This document shows positions 1-7,731 of a DNA stretch of 34,813 nt, one piece after another. Numbering within the stretch: the stretch's first letter is position 1; each line of letters opens with the position of its first letter. Under the pieces are notes generated by a model. The model was not told where the DNA came from. It made no database searches and saw only the letters and a list, made by a program, of their open reading frames with translations. The position numbers were made by a program, and so were the translations under genes. This stretch comes from Pseudomonadota bacterium (GTDB lineage: Bacteria > Pseudomonadota > Alphaproteobacteria > Sphingomonadales > Sphingomonadaceae). Location: contig JAFAEZ010000053.1 in the NCBI GenBank assembly GCA_023423775.1, positions 1-34,813 of the forward strand, given 5' to 3'.

Positions 1-380
1 AGCGGCTCGACCTTGCGCACGCCGCAGCAGGCGATCCGCGCTTCCTTCGAATGGTAGAAGCCGTTGAGGCCGGCGTCCGCCACCAGCGCCGCGACGGCCG
101 GCGCGTCGGGATAGAAGGCGCGGATGCGGACGCCGTAGCGCTCCTCGGTTTCCTGCCAGAGGCTGTAGGTCGAGGGGAAAAGGCGGCCGGTATCGAGCGT
201 CACCACCTCGATCGGCAGCTTCTCTGTGAAGATGTGATGGGCGATCAGCTGGTCTTCGATGCCGAAGCTGGTCGTGAAGACGAGCCTGCCGTCCACCGCC
301 TCGCCAGCGGAGCGTAGCCGCGCGGCGATCGTGTCGCCGACGATGGGCGCGCGTTGCGAGAGAAGGCATGGATCGGTCAT
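1..380 (-). CDS. cysH: Adenylylsulfate/PAPS reductase CysH, 3' end cut by window edge
   Basis: Reduces activated sulfate (APS or PAPS) to sulfite with thioredoxin in cytosolic assimilatory sulfate reduction. The ATG is at 378-380 and 126 codons are visible before the window edge. Seen: the nucleotide-binding stretch TTSFGIEDQ (about residues 36-44), TLDTGRLFP (61-69), and a Cys-Cys pair at 118-119 followed by GVRKVEP. In this family the Cys-Cys pair, with a later CxxC that would lie outside the window, binds a [4Fe-4S] cluster and marks the APS-reducing type; the E. coli PAPS reductase lacks it. The enzyme is therefore more likely an APS reductase, although the distal CxxC cannot be seen. Family assignment is firm; substrate type is inferred. 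Confidence 0.93.
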   Translation of the reverse strand, partial: MTDPCLLSQRAPIVGDTIAARLRSAGEAVDGRLVFTTSFGIEDQLIAHHIFTEKLPIEVVTLDTGRLFPSTYSLWQETEERYGVRIRAFYPDAPAVAALVADAGLNGFYHSKEARIACCGVRKVEP

Positions 381-404
381 AGCGACAGTCTTGGCGGCTT
401 TTTG

Positions 405-415
405 GAATTATATTC
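405..415 (-). promoter_or_regulatory. Putative cysH promoter -10 within an AT-rich palindrome
   Basis: On the minus strand a perfect TATAAT (407-412) sits inside the small palindrome GAAT-TAT-ATTC (405-415), about 25 bp before the cysH start codon. It is an AT-rich island in very GC-rich DNA. I could not find a convincing -35 box at normal spacing, so the promoter may need an activator or the palindrome may be an operator. Confidence 0.4.
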
Positions 416-613
416 TACGGCTGACCGGTCCGCTCGACTGCGTGTATCGCGCGTCCCGGCCAGCACTTCTCTAGGGAACGCCGAGATACGCGCTTGGAAG
501 AGGGGGATCAATCGGCCCGGAACATTAACACCGTGCTTGCGCAGGCTGACGGCTTAGATGGAAGAATCTTCTCAATATGGGCTAAGAGGCGCATGCTCGC
601 CCTCGCCACGATC

Positions 614-639
614 GGAACGGCCCCTCGGGGCGCCTCGTT
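614..639 (+). promoter_or_regulatory. EcfG-type (general stress response) promoter
   Basis: GGAAC at 614-618, a 17-nt spacer and CGTT at 636-639 match the alphaproteobacterial EcfG sigma-factor consensus GGAAC-N16/17-CGTT exactly. The motif ends 21 nt before the start codon of the small gene at 661, so the leader would be very short and would begin at or next to the Shine-Dalgarno sequence. The match is seen; sigma-factor dependence is inferred. Confidence 0.6.
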
Positions 640-660
640 CTGCCTGAAAGGAGATCGACC

Positions 661-852
661 ATGGGCGACGACAAGCAGCCGCTCGAATCCGAGCAAATCC
701 ATCGCGACAAATGGCGCGGCGGCGAGACCTTGCTCCCGTCGTCGGACGCGCCCGGCCGTACGCTCCCGGAGAGCGAGCGCGACCGCGCCACCGACCACGA
801 CGAAGGCCGGAGCGGCCAAGCGGCACCCGGCATCATTCCCCCACCCGATTGA
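661..852 (+). CDS. Small hydrophilic protein of unknown function (63 aa), probably stress-induced
   Basis: I do not recognise this family. The 63-residue product is strongly hydrophilic and rich in Asp, Glu, Arg and Pro, with no signal peptide or membrane segment, so it is probably a disordered cytosolic protein. It is judged real because a strong Shine-Dalgarno sequence (AAAGGAG, 647-653) lies 7 nt before the ATG and a perfect EcfG-type promoter lies just upstream (614-639). It is divergent from cysH and convergent with the TPR gene that follows. A stress-response role is inferred from the promoter alone. Confidence 0.6.
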   Translation: MGDDKQPLESEQIHRDKWRGGETLLPSSDAPGRTLPESERDRATDHDEGRSGQAAPGIIPPPD

Positions 853-882
853 TGAACGAGGCCGGTCCCTCCCGGCGCCGTA

Positions 883-2859
883 TCAGCCCGGAATACGATA
901 GACGATCGGCATTTGCTGGCCGCCGCAGCCGGCGCTCCCGTCCGGACGGAAGCTCGGCTCGTATTTCTGCCGGTTGGCAATGACCTCGGTCGATTTGCTG
1001 AACACGAAGGCCGGATAGGCGTTGATGATACGGACGTTGATCGGTTCGCCCTGAGCCGTGATGTCATATTCGGCCGTCGCCCAACCCTCGAAGTCCATGG
1101 CCAGGGCGTCGCTCGGATAGTCCAGGTGGGATGCGCGCGTACCTTTTCGCCGTGGCTGCGCGTCGAGCAGCGCGCATTGGCCGGGCGTGAGGCCCGAATT
1201 CTGGAAGGTGGTCTGCGCCGCGGCGGTGTCCCCGGCTGCGACGTAGAGCGAAGCGAGCCGGGAGAGCGCGGCCGCCCGTAACGTGTCGTTCGGGCTGAGG
1301 CCCGGCGTCTCGCCGATCGCCTTGAGTTGCGCGATGGCTTCCTTTTCCCGCCCGCGCGCCCTGTAAAGATAATCGGCGGCGGCGAGGCGCACGGCGGTTG
1401 CCGCGCGCGGATGGTTCATCACCGAAGCATCGCGGAGCAGCGCCGTGAAATCCGGCGTTTTTCCTTTCGGCGTATAGCCTTTGCGCACGAACGAAGTGGT
1501 CGCGGCCCGGATGCCCAAGGCGGCGACGACCGGTGGCGGCGCTCCAGCTGCGCGGGCAATGGCGAGGGCGCGTTCCGCCGCGTCGGCCGCCTGTTCGCGC
1601 GGCGTGATGACGTTACCCGCCACTTCCATGAGGGCCGGAATGAGCTGAGGCGAGCTGATGCCGTGCTTGCGCTCGCGCGCTGCAAGTTCGCCCAGGAGGG
1701 GCTTGGCCCGCACTGCGTCCGAGCCGTCCGGTAGAGTGACCGGAGCGACGCCGCTGGCGTCGAGCCAGGATGCCACATCGTCGTGCAGGATGCCGACGAT
1801 CGACGGGCGCTCGGCCGTGGTGGTGCAGCGCATTTCCACCCGCGTGAGCATCCGGAACAGGGCCGGAATCTCCTTCACCTGCTCGGCCGACCAGGACCAT
1901 GCCGAAGCGGCGCGCGCGAAGGCCAGCGCACTGTCGCCCTCGCGCGAGGAATATATAGGGGCGGCCGCTCCGACCGAGCCGTCGTCGCGGATCGAGAACT
2001 CCACCACCGCGACATCCTCGGGACGCAAATCGCCCTCCGCTCCGCACTGGGGAGACGGCATTTGCGAACTCTTCGCCATGGCGTCCATGACGCGGCCGGC
2101 ACCGGTATAAGCGAGATATTTGCGCGCTTCTTCGGGACGCTTGTTCAGCAAGGCGGCAATGGCCAGGTCCGAGCGTGCGGCGATGTCGGCCGCGTCGACC
2201 TTCAAGGTGAGTCCACCAAGCGCGTCGGTCGCTCGCTTGAGCTCGGCCTGGGCCTCCCCGAAGCGACCCAAGTTCATCAGGATGCGTCCCCTCAAAATAC
2301 GGAAGGGCGCCTGCAATCTCTGGGTGTCGCCCGGCTGGGCCGCCGTCAGCGCGATCGCGCGATCGGCGTCGGCGAGGGCCGTTTCGCCGTCGTAGAACAT
2401 GCGGGTGCGGATCAGGCCGCGAAGGACGCGTGCTTCCATCCCCGACGGCGCTGCCAGCGGCTGCGCTTCGAGGAAGTGGCGGAGCGCTTCGCCATAATCG
2501 AGGGCGCGCTCGTTGATCTCGCCGAGGTTGATCAGCGCCATGAGGCGATCCTCGCGCAACGACGCATCCTGCTTCGGCAATGTGGCGAGGCCCGCCGTCA
2601 AGGCCGCTTCCGCTTCCTCCCGCCGACCCAGCCGGATCAGCGCCTCGCCTTTGCGCACACGCACCAGCGCCAGACTGCGGGGCGTGGCGCCGAGCCGGCG
2701 TTCGAGCGCCTCGAACGTGGCTAGGGCCTCGGCCCACTTCTCGGCCTGCAGCGCCTGCGAGGCGCTCTCGAACTGGGCCTGGATGCTCGGTTCCTGCGCC
2801 GAGGCCGATGCGGCGGCGAGCGCGGTGGCGGCAACGCCGATATAAAGTTTTCTGAACAT
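883..2859 (-). CDS. Exported TPR-repeat protein with TonB C-terminal-like segments
   Basis: 658 residues. The N-terminus is a classic Sec signal peptide with a likely cut after ASA (about residue 21), so the protein is periplasmic. Residues about 25-260 and 410-560 look like tandem TPR-type helical repeats (ALATFEALERRLG, AALTAGLATLPKQ, AERALAIARAAG). Two stretches resemble the TonB C-terminal fold: one near 285-345 (VAVVEFSIRDDGSVGAA) and one at the extreme C-terminus (ATAEYDITAQGEPINVRI). The start codon follows a G-rich ribosome-binding stretch (GGGGGGGATTC). Tetratricopeptide scaffolds with TonB-like tails are common as uncharacterised secreted proteins in sphingomonads. No enzymatic motif is visible and the precise role is unknown. 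Confidence 0.8.
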   Translation of the reverse strand: MFRKLYIGVAATALAAASASAQEPSIQAQFESASQALQAEKWAEALATFEALERRLGATPRSLALVRVRKGEALIRLGRREEAEAALTAGLATLPKQDASLREDRLMALINLGEINERALDYGEALRHFLEAQPLAAPSGMEARVLRGLIRTRMFYDGETALADADRAIALTAAQPGDTQRLQAPFRILRGRILMNLGRFGEAQAELKRATDALGGLTLKVDAADIAARSDLAIAALLNKRPEEARKYLAYTGAGRVMDAMAKSSQMPSPQCGAEGDLRPEDVAVVEFSIRDDGSVGAAAPIYSSREGDSALAFARAASAWSWSAEQVKEIPALFRMLTRVEMRCTTTAERPSIVGILHDDVASWLDASGVAPVTLPDGSDAVRAKPLLGELAARERKHGISSPQLIPALMEVAGNVITPREQAADAAERALAIARAAGAPPPVVAALGIRAATTSFVRKGYTPKGKTPDFTALLRDASVMNHPRAATAVRLAAADYLYRARGREKEAIAQLKAIGETPGLSPNDTLRAAALSRLASLYVAAGDTAAAQTTFQNSGLTPGQCALLDAQPRRKGTRASHLDYPSDALAMDFEGWATAEYDITAQGEPINVRIINAYPAFVFSKSTEVIANRQKYEPSFRPDGSAGCGGQQMPIVYRIPG

Positions 2860-2935
2860 GAATCCCCCCCGTGGCCGGCATAGCAGCCGATCCGCGGGCG
2901 GAATTCAATCCCTTAGGCGTTCACCCAGGAGGCGC

Positions 2936-3124
2936 TCAGCTCTTGCTTTTATGCTCGGGCTTGCCCTTGCGCTTGGTCGAGGCGAATTCCTCGAGCTGCT
3001 TTTCGGTCATCGATTCCTCCATCGATTTGGACGCACCCTTGAGCTTGCTCTTGGGCGTGTCGCCGCGCTTGGCCGACAGAGCGGCGCCGGCGGCCTTCTG
3101 CTGGGCCTGGGATTTGGCTGGCAT
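2936..3124 (-). CDS. DUF3008 family small basic protein
   Basis: 62 residues, very rich in Lys, Ser and Ala. It begins MPAKSQAQQKAAGAALSAKR and ends with a KGKPEH motif, which is the signature I associate with the DUF3008 family, whose function is unknown. The start is fixed by the ribosome-binding sequence GGAGAAGAG just before the ATG at 3122-3124; an upstream in-frame ATG (3136) lacks one. An EcfG-type promoter (3152-3176, minus strand) lies 28 nt upstream. The protein is probably cytosolic and disordered or helical, and the promoter suggests stress-related expression. Confidence 0.85.
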   Translation of the reverse strand: MPAKSQAQQKAAGAALSAKRGDTPKSKLKGASKSMEESMTEKQLEEFASTKRKGKPEHKSKS

Positions 3125-3151
3125 TCTCTTCTCCATTCTCGACCTGCCAGT

Positions 3152-3176
3152 AACCCGCCGCCGCGGGGCCGGTTCC
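3152..3176 (-). promoter_or_regulatory. EcfG-type promoter of the DUF3008 gene
   Basis: Read on the minus strand: GGAAC (3176-3172), a 16-nt spacer and GGTT (3155-3152). This fits GGAAC-N16/17-xGTT with one mismatch, at the least conserved base. The start codon is 28 nt downstream. It is the second such motif within 3 kb, and both sit in front of small hydrophilic proteins. Confidence 0.55.
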
Positions 3177-3241
3177 TGTCGCGCGGCCCTTGCCCTCGGA
3201 GCGGGAAGGGCTAGAGCGTGCGGCAAGACGAGGAGAGTTTC

Positions 3242-3955
3242 ATGGACGAGATCGAATGGTGGGAGTTCGACACCCCCGCCGAGATGGCCGAGCAGGTCGC
3301 GGGCGACATCGGCTTCGTGATCGAGAGTGCGATCGAGGCGCATGGCAGCGCCCGCATCGCTGTGCCCGGCGGCAAGACCCCCGACGTGGTCTACAAGGCA
3401 TTGCTCGCCAATAAGGGTCTCGACTGGTCCAAGATCACCCTGGTGCCGACCGACGACCGCCTCGTCGCCCTCGACGACGAGCTCAGCAATTACGCCAAGC
3501 TCGAATCCTTCTTCGGCGCGAAGGGCGCTAACGTCGTGCCCTTGGTCGATGAAGCGGCGCTCGGCGACTATCGCGAGGCCGGGCGGCTCGCCGACGAGCG
3601 GCTGAAGCTGATCGACTGGCCGCTTGACCTGGTCATGCTCGGCATGGGCGCCGACGGCCACACCGCCTCGATCTTCCGGGGGCCGGACCTCGACCGGGCC
3701 GTCGCCGGGCCGCGCGAGCGCCGCGCCGTCGGCGTCCGTCCCGATCCGCTACCCCCCGAAGCGCCGGTCGAGCGCGTGACGCTCACCGCCGCAGCTCTGT
3801 CATCGGCGCGGGCGGTGATGGTCGTGATCAGCGGGGCCGAGAAGCGCGAGGTGCTCGAAAAGGCGATCGAGGAGGGGCCGCTTTCGTCCAAGCCGATCGG
3901 CCGCGTGCTCGCCGAGATCGACGCCGCGGTCGATATCTTCTGGAGCGCCGAATAG
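3242..3955 (+). CDS. pgl: 6-phosphogluconolactonase
   Basis: Hydrolyses 6-phosphogluconolactone to 6-phosphogluconate, the second step of the oxidative pentose-phosphate and Entner-Doudoroff routes, in the cytosol. The 237-residue product has the usual length and the family motifs VPGGKTP (sugar-phosphate binding), TLVPTDDRLV, and LVMLGMGADGHTASIF with the catalytic His. The start chosen is the ATG at 3242, which follows GAGGAG at a good distance; an upstream in-frame start at 3218 has no ribosome-binding site. The gene stands alone and converges on astB with only 4 nt between the stop codons. Confidence 0.95.
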   Translation: MDEIEWWEFDTPAEMAEQVAGDIGFVIESAIEAHGSARIAVPGGKTPDVVYKALLANKGLDWSKITLVPTDDRLVALDDELSNYAKLESFFGAKGANVVPLVDEAALGDYREAGRLADERLKLIDWPLDLVMLGMGADGHTASIFRGPDLDRAVAGPRERRAVGVRPDPLPPEAPVERVTLTAAALSSARAVMVVISGAEKREVLEKAIEEGPLSSKPIGRVLAEIDAAVDIFWSAE

Positions 3956-3959
3956 GCGC

Positions 3960-5210
3960 CTAGAGCAGCTCGCTGAGATCGAGGGCATCGAGCAGGGCCG
4001 CACGCGCGCCCTCGATCTGAGCCCACAATTCCGGCCTGAGCAGGTCGTCCGGCGCGATCTGCTCGGGCCAATGCGCCTCGATCACAGCAGCGATGCGATC
4101 AAGCTTGGCCTCGTCGACCGTGAAGCGCGGATCGACGGTCAGCGGGTCGGCGACCACGCGTAGCCGCAGGCAGGCCGGCCCGCCGCCATTGGCCATCGAC
4201 TGGCGCACGTCGACCACGCACAATTGCCGGATCGGGCCGTTGCCGGCGACCATGTCCTGCAGCCAGGCCCAGACCGAGGGCGTCTCGCGGGCTTCCTCCG
4301 GCAGGATCAGCGCCATCCCGCCTTCGGGTAGGGTGACGAGCTGAGCATTGAACAGATAGGACCGGATCGCGTCTTCCAGGCTGACCGCGCTGGCAGGAAC
4401 CTCGATGATCTCGGCCTGCGGAAGCAGCCGCTTCAGCTCGGTGTAGAAGCCGGTGCGGTCCTCGAACGCTTGCTCGTGGCAGAGCAGGACGCCCTCGTTC
4501 GCCACCGCGACCACGTCATTGTGGAAGGCGCCCGCGGCGATCGCGTCCTCGGACTGGGCGACGAACAGGGTGCGCGCCTCGTCCAGCCGATGGTGGCGGG
4601 CGATGGCGCGGCACGCCTCGACATGCTGGCGCGCCGGAAAAGCGCCGCCGCGCTGGCCGTAGACGAAGATCTCGACGCCGGCCTCGCTATGGTTCGGGCC
4701 CATGCGCATGTGGTTGGCCGCGCCCTCGTCGCCGAACGTGCCGGGCACGGGGCCGTGGACCGCGAAATGCTCACCGTCGGCGAAGGCGAGTTCGAGCTGC
4801 GCCAAAGTCGCCGGCCATTCGTGGCTGCGATGCGCCATGGTGCGGAGATTGGCGACGGTGAAGTGACAGCGGCCGTCGGCGGTATCCGGGGCAGGGGAGA
4901 CCGTCGCGGCATTGGCGGCCCACATCGCCGAGGCCGAGAAAGCGGCGGCGCGGAGCGTCGGCGGCACGTCCTCGACGCTGGTGCCGAGTTCGGCGAGCCA
5001 GGCGCGGTCGGGGCGAGGGTGCGGCAGCAGCACGCCCTGCGGCAGACCCAGGCGCAGATTGTGCCGCATCTTGGCGACGCCCTGGAGCGCCGCGGCGCGC
5101 GGGTGCGAGACCAGTCCCTTGTTGGTGGCGGAGGCAAGGTTGCCGAGGCTCAGGCCGGCATAATTGTGGCTCGGCCCGATGATCCCGTCGAAATTGATCT
5201 CGCGCAGCAT
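3960..5210 (-). CDS. astB: N-succinylarginine dihydrolase
   Basis: Second enzyme of the arginine succinyltransferase (AST) pathway: converts N2-succinylarginine to N2-succinylornithine, CO2 and two NH3. 416 residues, somewhat shorter than the E. coli enzyme. The N-terminus FDGIIGPSHNYAGLSLGN is diagnostic. By position, the triad residues would be Glu172 (in DEGAANHMRMG), His230 (in AFHNDVV) and Cys347 (in NGGGPACLRLRV). The ATG (5210) directly follows the astA stop codon, so the genes form an operon. astC, astD and a classical astE are not in the window. Confidence 0.97.
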   Translation of the reverse strand: MLREINFDGIIGPSHNYAGLSLGNLASATNKGLVSHPRAAALQGVAKMRHNLRLGLPQGVLLPHPRPDRAWLAELGTSVEDVPPTLRAAAFSASAMWAANAATVSPAPDTADGRCHFTVANLRTMAHRSHEWPATLAQLELAFADGEHFAVHGPVPGTFGDEGAANHMRMGPNHSEAGVEIFVYGQRGGAFPARQHVEACRAIARHHRLDEARTLFVAQSEDAIAAGAFHNDVVAVANEGVLLCHEQAFEDRTGFYTELKRLLPQAEIIEVPASAVSLEDAIRSYLFNAQLVTLPEGGMALILPEEARETPSVWAWLQDMVAGNGPIRQLCVVDVRQSMANGGGPACLRLRVVADPLTVDPRFTVDEAKLDRIAAVIEAHWPEQIAPDDLLRPELWAQIEGARAALLDALDLSELL

Positions 5211-6230
5211 CTAGCGGCCCATGGCGAGGAAGCGGTCGCCCTTGGCGATGCCCAGCAATTCCATGCTCTTCGGATCGAGGGTCGCGCTGCCGTCCTCGTT
5301 CACGCCGACATGGCCGTAGCAGGCCCGGAAATCGTGGAGCCTTCCGGCCGCCAGCATCAGCGGCTCGCCGTCCCAATCGTCGCTGACGCCGCTCGCCACC
5401 AGTTCGCGCGATTCCCGGACCGTGCGGATCTGGTCGGTCTCGGCGGACATGGTCGGGCCGCCGTCGAAGATGTCGATATAGCAATCGAACCGGAAGCCCT
5501 CGCGCTCCAGCATCTTCATCGCCGCGCGGCCGGAGGGATGCGGCACGCCCATCACGGCGCGGGCGCTCTCGGGCAGCATTGCGGTGTAGATCGGCGTCTT
5601 GGGCATCAGATCGGCGATGAACTGGTTGCCGTGGGTGGCGTTGAATTCGTCGGCTTCCTGGAAGCCCATGCCGAAGAAGCGGCCGGCGATCCCGTCCCAG
5701 AAAGGCGAGCCGCCGGCCTCGTCGATCACGCCGCGCAGCTCGGCGAGCACGCGGTTGCCGAACCGCGCCCGATGCTGCTTGATGAACAGATAGCGGCTGC
5801 GCGCGAGCAGCAGGCCGAGCCCGCCTGCGCGTTCGCCGGGGTGGAGGAAGAGGCCGCCCACTTCCGACGAGCCGTCGAAATCGGTGACCAGGGTCAGCAT
5901 CTCGGCGCGGAACGTCTTGTTGAGCGCCTTGGAGGTCTGGGTGAGCGTGCTGATCCGGTAGCTGTAGAAGGGCCATTCGGTGCCGACCTGGCCGAAGATC
6001 TGGCAGGTGCCGCGGATCGCGCCGGTGTCGCTGTCCTCGAGCACCATCACGAACAGGTCGTCCGATTGCTCGTCGGTATCCCTGTCGAAGGCTCCCTGCG
6101 ACCGCACCAGCTTAGCGACCAGCGAGCCCTTGTCAGGCGGGAGGTTGGTGAAGCCGCCGCCGGTCAATTTGGCCATTTCGTAGATGGCCTGGAAATCGTC
6201 GTTGGTGGCAGGACGGATTCGGAAGGTCAC
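5211..6230 (-). CDS. astA: Arginine N-succinyltransferase
   Basis: First enzyme of the AST pathway: transfers succinyl from succinyl-CoA to the alpha-amino group of arginine. 339 residues, the normal length, with the N-terminal signature FRIRPATNDDFQAIYEMAKLTGGGFTNLP (given here in parts: FRIRPATNDD, MAKLTGGGFTNLP) and later GNRVLAELRG and FWDGIAGRFFGM. It starts at GTG (6230-6228), whose bases overlap the TGA of the upstream M20 gene (GTGA), so translation is coupled. The gene directly abuts astB downstream. A single-subunit AstA is expected for this group. Confidence 0.97.
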   Translation of the reverse strand: MTFRIRPATNDDFQAIYEMAKLTGGGFTNLPPDKGSLVAKLVRSQGAFDRDTDEQSDDLFVMVLEDSDTGAIRGTCQIFGQVGTEWPFYSYRISTLTQTSKALNKTFRAEMLTLVTDFDGSSEVGGLFLHPGERAGGLGLLLARSRYLFIKQHRARFGNRVLAELRGVIDEAGGSPFWDGIAGRFFGMGFQEADEFNATHGNQFIADLMPKTPIYTAMLPESARAVMGVPHPSGRAAMKMLEREGFRFDCYIDIFDGGPTMSAETDQIRTVRESRELVASGVSDDWDGEPLMLAAGRLHDFRACYGHVGVNEDGSATLDPKSMELLGIAKGDRFLAMGR

Positions 6231-7438
6231 AAAGCGGCTCCGGAAGCGAGGCGAAGGATGGTGAGGGCGGAGAGCTGGGCGCGCTGCGCGAGGCTGTCGA
6301 CGATCAGATATTCGTCGGATGAATGGATGGCGCCGCCGCGCACGCCCATCGTGTCGACCACAGGCACGCCGCAGGCGGCGATATTGTTGCCGTCGCAGAC
6401 TCCGCCCGACGGCTGCCAGCCGAATATCTGGCCGAGATCGACGCCGGCCTGCTGGACCAAGGCGAACAGCCGTTCGGCCTTGGCGTCGAGCGGCTTGGGC
6501 GGGCGGCCGAAGCCGCCATGGACGTGGATCTTCACGTCATGCTCGGCCGCGACCATCGCCACGGCGGCGTCGAGCGCGGCGCGGGCGCGCTCTTGGTCCT
6601 CGGGCGTGAAGGGACGCATGTTGACGCGCAGCACGGCATGGTCGGGCACGACATTGTTGGGGCCGCCGCCCTCGATCCGGGCGGGATTGACCGACAGGCG
6701 CGGGCCCCTCGCCTTGGCGAGGCGCAGGGTGAGGTCCGCCGCGGCGACGATCGCGTTGCGCCCGTCCTCGGGATTGCGGCCGGCATGGGCGCTCCTGCCC
6801 TGGATGAGGATCGAGAAATTGCCGCTGCCCGGGCGCGCGCCGGCGAGCGTGCCGTCGGGCAAGGCCGCCGGCTCGTAGGTGAGCGCCGCCTTCTTGCCGC
6901 GCGCCGCCGCCGCGAGCAAAGCGGACGAGCCGGGGGAGCCCACTTCCTCGTCGCTGTTGATCACGATCTCATAGCCGAGATTGGCGGCGGCGGGCGCTGC
7001 CTCGACCGCTTGCAATGCGGCGAGCATGACCGCGATCCCGCCCTTCATGTCGGCGACGCCGGGGCCGTTCAGCACGCCCGGCTCGCGCCAGGCGAGCTGC
7101 TGGAAGGGGTGATCGAGCCCGAACACGGTGTCCATGTGGCCGGTAAACAGCAACTGGACCGGCGCCTCGGGGCGCACCGCCACGTGCAGGTTCCGCCCGT
7201 GCGCGAGCGCGCTCAGCGAGCCGTCCGCCGCCATCGCGTCGACCGGCGCCGGATCGCGCAGCGCGACCTCGCCCGGCAGCACGGCGAAGGCGTCGGCGCG
7301 CAAGCTCGCCATCGCCGCCAGCCCGTCGAGATTGCGCGAGCCGCTGTTGACCGCCGCCCACGCCTCGACCTGCGCCAGCATCGGCGCCCCCGCCGCGCGG
7401 TCCAGTGCCGCCCGCTCTTCGATCGTTACGCCCCGCAT
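6227..7438 (-). CDS. M20 family metallohydrolase (glutamate-carboxypeptidase-like) in the ast operon
   Basis: 403-residue cytosolic zinc hydrolase. Metal-site motifs of the M20 family are present: HMDTVFG (His101), GPGVADMKGG (Asp130), DEEVGSPGS (Glu164/Glu165), TYEPA (Glu189), the dimerisation-domain motif GRSAHAGRNPEDGRNAI, and a C-terminal HSSDEY. The arrangement resembles carboxypeptidase G2-type enzymes, which release C-terminal glutamate. The chosen start (ATG 7438) has AAGG 8 nt upstream; starts at 7444 or 7477 would only lengthen the N-terminus. It is first in the operon and overlaps astA by GTGA. Its position suggests it supplies the missing succinylglutamate desuccinylase (AstE) step, but that substrate is inferred. 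Some other acyl-amino-acid substrate is possible. Confidence 0.88.
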   Translation of the reverse strand: MRGVTIEERAALDRAAGAPMLAQVEAWAAVNSGSRNLDGLAAMASLRADAFAVLPGEVALRDPAPVDAMAADGSLSALAHGRNLHVAVRPEAPVQLLFTGHMDTVFGLDHPFQQLAWREPGVLNGPGVADMKGGIAVMLAALQAVEAAPAAANLGYEIVINSDEEVGSPGSSALLAAAARGKKAALTYEPAALPDGTLAGARPGSGNFSILIQGRSAHAGRNPEDGRNAIVAAADLTLRLAKARGPRLSVNPARIEGGGPNNVVPDHAVLRVNMRPFTPEDQERARAALDAAVAMVAAEHDVKIHVHGGFGRPPKPLDAKAERLFALVQQAGVDLGQIFGWQPSGGVCDGNNIAACGVPVVDTMGVRGGAIHSSDEYLIVDSLAQRAQLSALTILRLASGAAL

Positions 7439-7731
7439 GCGCATCGCCTTAGCCGACCATCGCGCCGAGCGCCACACCGGCCGGCAGGGGAGAGCGCCCG
7501 TCCCGTACCGGACGTGCGAAAGGAGGGAGCCGCGCCGTGGAAGTTCACACCAAGGTCACACCCAGAACGCGCATTCGCATGCCCGAGCCGGGGGCGTGGC
7601 CGGGAGCGGGCGGCGCGGGACTCGGTGCGTGTACGGGGATGCTCCATGGAATATTATGAACCACAAAGGCCCGGCTGTAGGAAAGTTTAAAATGTGGGCA
7701 GGGCGAGGCGGTCGCCGAGGAAGCTAATCCG
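7439..7731. other. Intergenic region upstream of the ast operon
   Basis: About 290 bp without a convincing gene. A minus-strand CATAAT-like -10 box lies near 7650-7656 within the AT-rich patch GGAATATTATGAACC, but no good -35 was found. A 40-codon plus-strand frame (GTG at 7537, AGGAGG at 7521-7526) is possible but unsupported by composition. The ast promoter must lie here. Confidence 0.3.

Noticed and set aside
4470..6878. Very long open frame (about 800 codons) on the plus strand across astB, astA and the M20 gene
   Set aside because: It is antisense to three clearly recognised genes, has no family motif, and is rich in His, Arg and Gly as expected from a high-GC shadow frame.
7537..7659. 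Possible 40-codon gene with GTG start and AGGAGG 10 nt upstream
   Set aside because: The product is low-complexity Gly/Ala/Pro/Arg with no recognisable feature, and the ribosome-binding match may be chance in G-rich DNA.
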